Shown: positions 44,867 to 52,239 of the stretch, in pieces
Layout of the letters: each line of letters starts with the position of its first letter
Numbering within the stretch: the stretch's first letter is position 1
Source: Cognatiyoonia sp965661665
GTDB taxonomy: Bacteria; Pseudomonadota; Alphaproteobacteria; Rhodobacterales; Rhodobacteraceae
DNA length: 64,000 nt
NCBI RefSeq assembly: GCF_965661665.1
Contig: NZ_CBFIEO010000002.1
Coordinates: 150,706-214,705 of the forward strand
Reading direction: 5' to 3'
Position numbers and translations under genes: made by a program
Notes under the pieces: model-generated
Databases searched by the model: none
What the model saw: the letters and a program-made list of their open reading frames with translations, nothing else
What the model was told of the DNA's origin: nothing

Positions 44867-46318
44867 TTAGCTCATTTTGATCGCGACGTTCTTGGTCTGC
44901 ATGTAGTTCCAAAGCGCCTCACGACCTTTTTCGCGGCCATAGCCTGACTTGCCGAAGCCGCCAAACGGCGTTTCAACACCGCCTGCGTACCATTCGTTCA
45001 CAAACACTTGGCCCGCTTTGATGGCGCGTGTCGCGCGGGTCGCGCGGCCAAGGTCTTTGGTAAAGACACCGCCCACAAGACCGAATTCCGTCCCGTTTGA
45101 AATTTCGAACGCTTCGTTTTCATCCTTGAACGAGATGACTGACAGGACGGGACCAAAAATCTCCGTCTGGGCGACGGTCATGTGGGGTGTGACGTTGGAC
45201 AGGATGGTCGGCTCTAAGAACGAACCAGGGATGTTCATCGCATGCCCGCCGGTCTCCAAAGTTGCGCCTTCTTCCACGGATTTCGCCACCAGACCAACAG
45301 CGCGATCCCGCTGTTCGACAGAAATCATCGGCCCCATGTTCATCCCAAACTCAGGGCGATCAACGCCCGGTCCAACGGATAGAGATTTTGCGATTTTTAC
45401 GGCCTTTTCAACAAGTTCATCCTTACGGCTTTCGTGAACCAGGACGCGGCTCATCGCGGTGCAAACCTGCCCTGCGTTAAAGAAGATACCCCAACGGATG
45501 TCCCGCTCAAACGCATCGAGGTCGGCGTCATCATGCACGATCGCTGCGGATTTTCCGCCAAGCTCCAACACACACGGCACGATGTTCTTTGCCGCTGCTT
45601 GCGCAACCGCTGATCCTGTCGCAACCGATCCAGTAAAGACGACCTGACGCACATCTGCGTGGCCTGCCAGTGCAGCACCCGCTTCGTGACCATAGCCACA
45701 AACAACGTTGATCGTGCCAGCAGGGAATCCTGCTGCCTCAGCCGCGTGCGCCCAAATCATAGAGGTTACAGGCGTCAGTTCCGCGCTTTTTACAACGATG
45801 GTGTTGCCGCTCGTCAGCGCGCAAGAGATTGACCGCGCAGCCATCTCAACCGGATAGTTCCACGGGATGATATGTGCGGTGACGCCGTAGGGCTCATAAA
45901 CGGTGTAATCGATGTAGCCGTTGCCGAGTGGGATTGACTTGCCTTCCAGCGTCTCGGCTTGGTTGCCGTAGTATTCGAAATAGCGGGAGGAGCCGCGGAT
46001 TTCGACCAAGGCTTCCCACATCGGCTTGCCCTGCTCGGCGCAAAGCAGCTCTGCATACATCTCCAGATTGTCGAGGATGTATTGCCCCATCGCCTTGACC
46101 ATCCGGCCCCGCTCAACAGGGCGGGGGGCCGTCAGAACGCCGGACATATGCACACGCTTGGCCGCTTGAACAGCGCGGTCCACGTCTGCCGCATCTGCAA
46201 GCGCATGGGTTGTGATTTTCTCGCCAGTGCCGGGGTTGATGACGTCGATACGGCCTGCGCCGCCGTCGACCCATTCACCGTCGATATAGTTTTTGTAGTA
46301 GTCCGCAAACTTTGCCAT
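44867..46318 (-). CDS. NAD(P)-dependent aldehyde dehydrogenase (betaine-aldehyde type possible)
   Basis: 483-residue ALDH. The N-terminus YYKNYIDGEWVDGG, the oxyanion-region IPWNYPVEM, VFTGSVATGSAV, catalytic Glu in LELGGKSAA and catalytic Cys in NAGQVCTAMSR are all present. The C-terminus has PFGGFGKSGYGREKG. It resembles betaine or gamma-aminobutyraldehyde dehydrogenases. It is convergent with the MttB-family gene (12 bp apart). The substrate is inferred from context only. Confidence 0.92.
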   Translation of the reverse strand: MAKFADYYKNYIDGEWVDGGAGRIDVINPGTGEKITTHALADAADVDRAVQAAKRVHMSGVLTAPRPVERGRMVKAMGQYILDNLEMYAELLCAEQGKPMWEALVEIRGSSRYFEYYGNQAETLEGKSIPLGNGYIDYTVYEPYGVTAHIIPWNYPVEMAARSISCALTSGNTIVVKSAELTPVTSMIWAHAAEAAGFPAGTINVVCGYGHEAGAALAGHADVRQVVFTGSVATGSAVAQAAAKNIVPCVLELGGKSAAIVHDDADLDAFERDIRWGIFFNAGQVCTAMSRVLVHESRKDELVEKAVKIAKSLSVGPGVDRPEFGMNMGPMISVEQRDRAVGLVAKSVEEGATLETGGHAMNIPGSFLEPTILSNVTPHMTVAQTEIFGPVLSVISFKDENEAFEISNGTEFGLVGGVFTKDLGRATRATRAIKAGQVFVNEWYAGGVETPFGGFGKSGYGREKGREALWNYMQTKNVAIKMS

Positions 46319-46517
46319 TGTGCCGCTCCCTCAAGTCCTGCAGCTTGATGCGGCGTTGCGGCCGGTATTGCAAGTGCAAGAGCGACGTCAATCATCAGAG
46401 GGCCGACGCATTGTGCGAATTAACGGGGGCTTGCCACTCACACGCCAATCACAGTTCATGAGATTGCCCCTTATGCGCGGCAGGGTTACGCATCTGCTCA
46501 CATATTGAGGATCCAAC

Positions 46518-46935
46518 ATGAAACGTATGACTTCAGGACTCGGCGCACTCGCGCTGTTATTCGTTGGCTCACAGGCCGCCGCATCGGTTTGCACATCCCC
46601 CGCCAACGTCAACGCTTTGGCATCTGAAATTGCCCAAGGATTGAACTTCAATCGCGCATGCTTTTGATATGTCATTGAACCGTTTCTTTGGGCACTGTGG
46701 GACCGATGGGTCAAACAGCCAAGTACGCGTGCGCGCTGCGGGCTATCGCGATTGCCTCGTGGCAGAAAACTTGGCTAGGAGCTATCCGCGCAGTGAACAG
46801 ATCATCTTAGGCTGGATGAATTCAGCAGGGCACCGCTCCAACATGCTGCACCCCCGCGCGCAGGGATTTGGCATAGGTATCACCGAAGGCGAAAAGGGCC
46901 TGAACTGGGTGCTGGTCGTGGCGAAGGGCTGCTAG
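46518..46935 (+). pseudogene. CAP/SCP-domain secreted protein broken by internal out-of-frame deletion
   Basis: The ATG at 46518 begins a signal peptide (LGALALLFVGSQAAAS) and continues VCTSPANVNALASEIAQGLN before TGA at 46665. From about 46655 another frame carries the rest of a CAP domain: AHAFDMSLNRFFGHCGTDGS, LVAENLARSYPRSEQIILGW, MNSAGHRSNMLHPRA, ending in AKGC at 46935. About 20 family residues expected between the two (the NxxRxxxGL segment) are missing, so an internal deletion shifted the frame. A piece from ATG 46669 could still be translated, but without export. It ends in a shared CTAG with dtd. Confidence 0.8.
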
Positions 46936-47369
46936 AGGTCCATCCAGATTGTCACGGGACCGTCATTGGTCAGGCTGACTTTCATGTCAGCCCCGAACTG
47001 TCCCGTCACGACTGGAATGCCCAAGCCGCGCATATCATCTACGAATTTTTCATAAAGCCGCTCCCCCTCCGAAGGGGGGGCGGCTTGTGAAAATCCGGGC
47101 CTGTTGCCGCGGGACATATCCGCCGCAAGAGTGAACTGGCTAACGATCAACGCACTGCCGCCAGTATCGACCAGCGACTTGTTCATCTTGCCCGCGTCAT
47201 CCAAAAAAATACGTAACTTACTGATTTTAATGGAGAGTTGAGCGGTGACAGCATCTGCGTCCCCTTGCATCGCGCAGACGAAAATCAGAAGTCCTTGGTC
47301 AATTGCACCAATTTCCGCCCCGTCGACAACGACGTTGGCGGTGGTGACACGCTGAATGAGCGCCCTCAC
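46932..47369 (-). CDS. dtd: D-aminoacyl-tRNA deacylase
   Basis: Hydrolyses D-aminoacyl-tRNAs (145 residues, standard length). MRALIQRVTTANVVVDG at the N-terminus, the SQFTL active-site motif in ALIVSQFTLAADMSRGN, and TNDGPVTIWMDL at the C-terminus (the GP cis-peptide motif) are complete. It overlaps the upstream PfkB gene by 4 bp and shares CTAG with the broken CAP gene. Confidence 0.97.
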   Translation of the reverse strand: MRALIQRVTTANVVVDGAEIGAIDQGLLIFVCAMQGDADAVTAQLSIKISKLRIFLDDAGKMNKSLVDTGGSALIVSQFTLAADMSRGNRPGFSQAAPPSEGERLYEKFVDDMRGLGIPVVTGQFGADMKVSLTNDGPVTIWMDL

Positions 47370-48268
47370 AGCTCATCCGCCCAAGGTGGGTTGGCACCTG
47401 CTCGGGACACGGTGATCGCGGCGGCCTTGGCACCCAGCGCCGTCGCTGCGGCAAGGTCTGCACCCGCCAACCGCTCTTTAGACAGGCACCCCTGTCGGTC
47501 GAGACCTGCCAAGAACCCTGCATTGAACGTATCGCCTGCGCCGATGGTGTCGCTGCCCTCAGTGATATTCGCTTGCGCGGCTGGCACGTCTTCAACGCCA
47601 TCTTTTGTGACGATTGAGACGCCCTCTGCCCCTTTCGTCAGCAAAATCACCCGCGTGTCGCCGGACAAAAGCTGTGTCGCATCAGTATTGCCGACGAGCC
47701 ATTCGAGGTCTTCGTCCGATGTCTTAATGATATCTGCCGCCGCCATCATTCGCTGGATACGGTCGCGGTAGGCTGTTTCGTCCTTGATGAAGGACGGCCG
47801 CACGTTGGGGTCGATCATCGTCAGGCGGTTCGGGGCCTCTTGCAACATCAACGCCTCATAGGCTTTGGCACAAAGCTCCACCACAAGGCTGATCCCGCCA
47901 AAGAAGAGGGCGTCTGCCGTGACTTCTGGCAAGTCCGCCTCTGACAACAGCCGACCGGCTGTGTTTTCATCGTAGAAGGCATAGTAGGCTTGCCCATTGA
48001 CGAGCTTCACAAACGCCAGCGTCGTGGGATCATCACTGAAATTTGCGGGGGATACGTCCACTTTGGAGGCTTCAAGATGCGCCTTGATGACATCGCCAAA
48101 AAGATCGTTGGAGAGGCCGGAAAAGAACTGCACATCGGCCCCCAGCCGCCCCAAGGCGACCGCTGTGTTCATGACCGCGCCGCCCGCGACAGGCTCAAAC
48201 GCGTCGCCCCCCGCCTCGGTCTTGCGCGGTAGCATGTCGATTAGGGCTTCGCCCGCACACAAAATCAT
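47366..48268 (-). CDS. PfkB family sugar kinase (fructokinase-like)
   Basis: Ribokinase/PfkB kinase of 300 residues. Start MILCAGEALIDMLPR, the substrate-binding GGAVMNTAVALGRLGADVQF in the N-terminal lobe, and the catalytic signature DTIGAGDTFNAGFLAGL near the end are present. The sugar is not certain; fructokinase is the usual assignment. It is co-oriented with dtd and overlaps it by 4 bp. Confidence 0.9.
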   Translation of the reverse strand: MILCAGEALIDMLPRKTEAGGDAFEPVAGGAVMNTAVALGRLGADVQFFSGLSNDLFGDVIKAHLEASKVDVSPANFSDDPTTLAFVKLVNGQAYYAFYDENTAGRLLSEADLPEVTADALFFGGISLVVELCAKAYEALMLQEAPNRLTMIDPNVRPSFIKDETAYRDRIQRMMAAADIIKTSDEDLEWLVGNTDATQLLSGDTRVILLTKGAEGVSIVTKDGVEDVPAAQANITEGSDTIGAGDTFNAGFLAGLDRQGCLSKERLAGADLAAATALGAKAAAITVSRAGANPPWADEL

Positions 48269-48282
48269 CCGATTCCTCTCCG

Positions 48283-48672
48283 TTACTGGCTGTTAGCGAT
48301 AACATAGACAGCGATGCCGGCAATGATTAATCCAAAGATAACCGCAATCGCGATTTTCCAAGCGGAGTAGGGCCGCTCCTCCTGAACCCGCCCTGTGCGA
48401 CCGTTGACGACGAAGCGGTAAGTCTTGCCGCGGTATTTGTAAGCCGCCAACCACACGGTCAGCAGCACATGCTTGAACGTCACATCGCTGACGGTCGTAT
48501 CGACCTTTGAAACATGCTGCCGACTCCCGCCAATGTCATATTTCACGTCCTGCACGATCATCCGGTCCATATAGGCGCGGGCTTCTTGAAAGCCGTCTTC
48601 AAGCTCAACCCGATACCCCTCGGTCCGGAACCCGGCGAGGTATTCGGGGTTGTAGGGCTCTAGCTGCGACAA
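48283..48672 (-). CDS. C-terminal fragment of a zinc-ribbon/membrane protein, possibly re-started
   Basis: 129 residues with one C-terminal membrane helix (IAIAVIFGLIIAGIAVYVIA). The sequence (PYNPEYLAGFRTEGYRVE, VSDVTFKHVLLTVWLAAYKY, RGKTYRFVVNGRTGRVQ) matches the end of a much longer Rhodobacteraceae protein that normally begins with zinc-ribbon domains. Those domains are absent and the DUF2927 gene lies immediately upstream. The TTG at 48672 has AAAAGGAG nine bases before it, so the stump could be translated. In the same frame, PWDLSQ just before the TTG belongs to the family. Family recall is from memory; the truncation is an inference. Confidence 0.7.
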   Translation of the reverse strand: MSQLEPYNPEYLAGFRTEGYRVELEDGFQEARAYMDRMIVQDVKYDIGGSRQHVSKVDTTVSDVTFKHVLLTVWLAAYKYRGKTYRFVVNGRTGRVQEERPYSAWKIAIAVIFGLIIAGIAVYVIANSQ

Positions 48673-48695
48673 ATCCCAAGGCTCCTTTTTGTTCG

Positions 48696-49649
48696 TTAAC
48701 TTGAAGTCGCCGGAAGAAGCTCGCGCGCGATGATGCGCGCGATCGGCGCGGCCTCTGCAGGTGTCATACCTGTCTTTAGCCGATTGTCATAAAGCATTTG
48801 CAAGAGCAGCTCATCATGGGTGGTGAGCAACCCGTATTCCTCGTCATCGTTAAAGATCGACGGCCGCGCCTGCGGGCTATCGTTTGCAAGGCCCAATCCC
48901 TGCGCCAGTTCTTCGTGAATGCAAGAGGTGCGCAGAAGCGGCGGATGCTCAGCCCGTATTAGCGCAATCGCCTTGGAATAGCTCGCGGATCCACCTTCAG
49001 AGAAGGCGACCACGATACACAGCTGTTCGCGCGGCAGATTCATCATTGCGTTCAGCGAACTGGTCGAAATGCCCGGCACAATCTCCCGAATGCGAGTTTC
49101 AAAACCGGGGCGATCATCCTCGCTGGCGAAAATGACGTGGAAATTGGGCTGGGTTTTGGTTTGTATAATCGACAACCCCGTTATCCGCGCTAAACGATCG
49201 GCGAAAGCTGCAACGCTCGTCCGGTCCAATTGTCTTTGATCCGCGCTGATTGACGGACCAAATTCCACCGACATACGAATGAGTTGGTCCCACTTCCTCA
49301 ACCGCGACAGCGTGGCTTGGGGCCGCAGAAAATCACCATCGGTGGTGTATTCATCAAACAATGCGATCCGCACAAAATTCCGCACCAAGATTGTGTTTGT
49401 GAAAGACGCATCCGGCCCGCCACCATCGCCGCGCAACAACTCCTGCGCCAAAAGATCGTTTTGAAGCCGTCGGTAATAGGCCGCCAAATCCTTGCTGGCT
49501 TGGCTCGGTTCCACAGGGGGCAGGTCAGGTGTTTCAACCGCTGGTCGCGCCTCGGGGCGGTCACTGTTCCACGGTGCGTCGGTGCAGGCGGCAAGGCCAA
49601 AGAGGCAGGTCAAACCTGCCAGCTTTAACCCACTGCGCGCCCACCCCAT
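48696..49649 (-). CDS. DUF2927 family lipoprotein
   Basis: 317-residue protein with a lipoprotein signal (LTCLFGLAAC, Cys at the lipobox) and a metalloprotease-like motif CIHEELAQGLGL typical of DUF2927. The early segment is acidic and proline rich (PAVETPDLPPVEPS). The function is unknown; a zinc peptidase-like role has been suggested only by the HEExxQGLG motif. It is intact, flanked on both sides by shortened genes. Confidence 0.88.
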   Translation of the reverse strand: MGWARSGLKLAGLTCLFGLAACTDAPWNSDRPEARPAVETPDLPPVEPSQASKDLAAYYRRLQNDLLAQELLRGDGGGPDASFTNTILVRNFVRIALFDEYTTDGDFLRPQATLSRLRKWDQLIRMSVEFGPSISADQRQLDRTSVAAFADRLARITGLSIIQTKTQPNFHVIFASEDDRPGFETRIREIVPGISTSSLNAMMNLPREQLCIVVAFSEGGSASYSKAIALIRAEHPPLLRTSCIHEELAQGLGLANDSPQARPSIFNDDEEYGLLTTHDELLLQMLYDNRLKTGMTPAEAAPIARIIARELLPATSS

Positions 49650-49655
49650 GTTCGG

Positions 49656-49883
49656 TCAGCTGCCTACGGCGGTGCCGATTGTGTCGCCTGTGCCGGGCTT
49701 GCAGGCTTTCTCAGCGGCGCGAGTGTCTTTCAACTCCTGCTTCATCTTCTGAAGATCCGCTTCTGCTTCAGCCCGCTTGCTTTCGATTGAAATGTAAAGA
49801 AGGTTGTCAAAGCCCAATACAGCTTGAAGAAAGCACAACATTAAAAGATAAGTAGCGTTTTCGAGCGTTAGCAAGTCAGCCAT
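49656..49883 (-). CDS. Short TerC-like remnant (N-terminal helix joined to coiled-coil tail)
   Basis: 75 residues. The first 38 (LTLENATYLLMLCFLQAV, LGFDNLLYISIESKRA) match the start of TerC-family membrane proteins. The rest is a charged helix (EAEADLQKMKQELKDTRAAE) and a short tail. A normal TerC-like protein has several further helices, absent here. An internal in-frame deletion joining the first helix to the C-terminal tail would explain it. Alternatively it is a genuine small membrane protein. It precedes the DUF2927 gene by 6 bp. Confidence 0.6.
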   Translation of the reverse strand: MADLLTLENATYLLMLCFLQAVLGFDNLLYISIESKRAEAEADLQKMKQELKDTRAAEKACKPGTGDTIGTAVGS

Positions 49884-49947
49884 CGCATGTGTCCCCGGTA
49901 AAAAGTTTTGCCGCTAACATGCACTGGGCCGAAGCAACCAGCAAGGT

Positions 49948-50739
49948 TCAACGTTGGGGCTTTTTCCCCTGCGATCGGGCGTTGCGTGTCCGCTTGGGTT
50001 TTGGACGTTCGTTGTCGCCCAACTGGTCACGCAGTACGCGGCGTTTGACCTCCTCCACTTCGCCCGGTTTCAAGCTGCCAAGCTGGAAAGGGCCATAGCT
50101 GACACGGATCAGGCGGTTCACAGTTGCGCCAATCGCCTCCATCGCGCGGCGGATTTCGCGGTTTTTTCCTTCGCGCAAGGCAATGGTCAGCCAAGCATTC
50201 GCGCCTTGTTGACGGTCAAAGGTGACTTGCATCGGCTGATAGCGGACACCTTCAACGGTGATCCCTTGGCGCAATTGCTCTAGCTGCGGCTCCGTCACTG
50301 CGCCTTTCACCCGTACGCGGTAGCGCCGCAACCAACCGGTGGAGGGCAATTCTAACCGCCTTTTGATCCCGCCGTCGTTGGTGAGCAACAGCAAGCCCTC
50401 GGAATTGAGGTCAAGCCGCCCGACCGACATCACACGCGGCATGTCCTCTGGCAGCGCGTCGAACACGGTATCGCGGCCCTTTTCATCCCGCTCTGTCGTC
50501 ACAAGTCCCGTGAGCTTGTGATAAAGCCACATCCGCGCCTCATCCGCCGCTTTGATGGGTTTGCCATCCACGGCAATCTTGTCCTGTTCCCCCACATTCA
50601 GCGCGGGGCTTTCAATGACCTTGCCGTTCATGCTCACCCGTCCAGCCTTGATCATCCGCTCCGCCTCACGGCGGCTGGCCACGCCTGAGCGGGACAAAAC
50701 TTTGGCGATGCGGTCGCCGGGTGGGGTGTCTTTGGTCAT
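49948..50739 (-). CDS. rluB: 23S rRNA pseudouridine synthase RluB/RsuA family
   Basis: 263 residues from ATG 50739 (MTKDTPPGDRIAKVLSRSG). The N-terminal S4 domain (SGVASRREAERMIKAGRV) precedes the catalytic domain with GRLDLNSEGLLLLTNDG (catalytic Asp) and LREGKNREIRRAMEAIG. A basic tail (KPKRTRNARSQGKKPQR) is common in this clade. It is divergent from tadA by 78 bp. Confidence 0.95.
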   Translation of the reverse strand: MTKDTPPGDRIAKVLSRSGVASRREAERMIKAGRVSMNGKVIESPALNVGEQDKIAVDGKPIKAADEARMWLYHKLTGLVTTERDEKGRDTVFDALPEDMPRVMSVGRLDLNSEGLLLLTNDGGIKRRLELPSTGWLRRYRVRVKGAVTEPQLEQLRQGITVEGVRYQPMQVTFDRQQGANAWLTIALREGKNREIRRAMEAIGATVNRLIRVSYGPFQLGSLKPGEVEEVKRRVLRDQLGDNERPKPKRTRNARSQGKKPQR

Positions 50740-50817
50740 GGGTACGCCATAGGGGACAATGCCTGCGCAATGCAATGGGAAGCTTGCAAATGCGCGCTAG
50801 ACGCAGGATCAAGCAGC

Positions 50818-51267
50818 ATGAGCTTTACCTCTTATATGGACGTCGCACTGGAAGAGGCCCGCGCCGCTGGCGAACGGGGGGAAGTGCCTGTGGGCGCGGT
50901 CATCGTTGGCCCTGATGGGATCGTGGCGCAGGACGGCAACCGTACACGGGAACTAAACGACCCGACCGCCCATGCGGAGGTGCAGGTGATCCGCGCTGCC
51001 TGTCGGTCGCTGGGGCAAGAACGGCTCACAGGCTATGACCTTTATGTCACGTTGGAACCGTGCCCGATGTGCGCCGCTGCCATCTCAAACGCCCGCATCG
51101 CGCGGCTTTATTTTGGCGCGTCTGATCCGAAGTCAGGCGGGGTTGGGCAGGGGCCACGGGTCTTTTCCCATCCCCAATGCCACCATGCGCCAGAGGTTTA
51201 TGACGGGATTGGTGCAACGGCGGCCTCCGATCTATTGAAAAACTTCTTCGCAGGCAAGCGATCATGA
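50818..51267 (+). CDS. tadA: tRNA(adenine34) deaminase
   Basis: Makes inosine at the wobble position of tRNA-Arg(ACG). 149 residues from ATG 50818. Zinc/catalytic motifs are HAEVQ and PCPMCAAAISNARI. The VPVGAVIVGPDG and DPKSGGVG segments are typical. An ATG sixteen codons earlier (50770) lies in the promoter gap and is not chosen. The stop overlaps the ceramidase-family start by 4 bp. Confidence 0.96.
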   Translation: MSFTSYMDVALEEARAAGERGEVPVGAVIVGPDGIVAQDGNRTRELNDPTAHAEVQVIRAACRSLGQERLTGYDLYVTLEPCPMCAAAISNARIARLYFGASDPKSGGVGQGPRVFSHPQCHHAPEVYDGIGATAASDLLKNFFAGKRS

Positions 51268-51920
51268 ATTGGTTCGACCAATTCGACGGATACTGTGAAC
51301 GGACCGATTTCACCTATTGGTCAGAGCCCATCAACGCGATCACGAACCTTGCTTTCATCATCGCCGCCCTCATCATGGTTCGCCGCACCCAAGGCGACCG
51401 TGGTGGATTGCTGCTTTGCGCGATCCTTTTTGCCATTGGCGTTGGTAGCTACCTCTTCCATACCCACGCGACGGGCTGGGCGGCTTTGGCAGATGTGGCG
51501 CCAATCGGCCTTTACATCCTCACCTATCTGTTCCTTGTGAACCGGTCGCTGTTGGGCTGGCCCCTGTGGGCCGCGGCCTTGATCACCTTGGCGTTCGTCC
51601 CCTACGCGGGCGTGCTGGTGCCGATCTTTGACAGTCTGCCGTTTTTCCATGTGTCCAACTTCTACTGGACGGTGCCTTTGCTCCTTGGGGCCTATGCTAT
51701 CGCACTCAGGTCGTCACGCCCGACGCTGGCGAAAGACTTCGTCACGGGGGCCGCGATCTTGTCGCTTTCCATCACCCTCCGCTCCATCGACGAAAGCATC
51801 TGCGGCGCGGTCCCAATTGGCAGTCATTTCCTCTGGCACTGCCTAAATGCCGTGATGTTGGGCTATATGATCCACGTCTACCTCACGCACGTTCTTGCAG
51901 AGCCTGACACACCTCGCTAA
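51264..51920 (+). CDS. Ceramidase family membrane protein
   Basis: 218-residue integral membrane protein of the alkaline ceramidase (CREST) family. CERTDFTYWSEPINAITNLA at the start, GVGSYLFHTHAT and GSHFLWHCLNAVML carry the conserved Ser/His metal-site residues. About seven helices are predicted. In bacteria the substrate is not settled; lipid amide hydrolysis is inferred from the family. It is coupled to tadA by an ATGA overlap. Confidence 0.9.
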   Translation: MNWFDQFDGYCERTDFTYWSEPINAITNLAFIIAALIMVRRTQGDRGGLLLCAILFAIGVGSYLFHTHATGWAALADVAPIGLYILTYLFLVNRSLLGWPLWAAALITLAFVPYAGVLVPIFDSLPFFHVSNFYWTVPLLLGAYAIALRSSRPTLAKDFVTGAAILSLSITLRSIDESICGAVPIGSHFLWHCLNAVMLGYMIHVYLTHVLAEPDTPR

Positions 51921-51951
51921 ACGCAAATTCAATAGACTGACGGAGAGCCCC

Positions 51952-52239
51952 ATGTCGATCGACACCGACACCGCCCGCCGGGTGGCCAAGCTGGCCCGGA
52001 TCAAAGTTGAAGACGATGCGCTGCCTGCTTTGGCGGAAGAATTCAGTGCGATCCTTGGCTTTATCGAGCAATTGAACGAAGTCGATGTTGAAGGTGTCGA
52101 ACCAATGACATCCGTGACGCCGCAACGCCTGAAACGGCGAAAAGATGTGGTAACAGATGGCGACCAGCAAGAGAAGGTCTTGGCCAACGCCCCCGACAAC
52201 CGCGAAGGATTTTTCGCCGTTCCAAAGGTGGTTGAATAA
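51952..52239 (+). CDS. gatC: Aspartyl/glutamyl-tRNA amidotransferase subunit C
   Basis: 95-residue GatC from ATG 51952 with GGAG upstream. The TARRVAKLARIKVEDD helix and the linker region VEGVEPMTSVTP ... LRDDV-equivalent RRKDVVTDG are typical. Part of the GatCAB complex that converts Glu-tRNA(Gln) and Asp-tRNA(Asn). The stop overlaps gatA (TAATG). Confidence 0.95.
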   Translation: MSIDTDTARRVAKLARIKVEDDALPALAEEFSAILGFIEQLNEVDVEGVEPMTSVTPQRLKRRKDVVTDGDQQEKVLANAPDNREGFFAVPKVVE

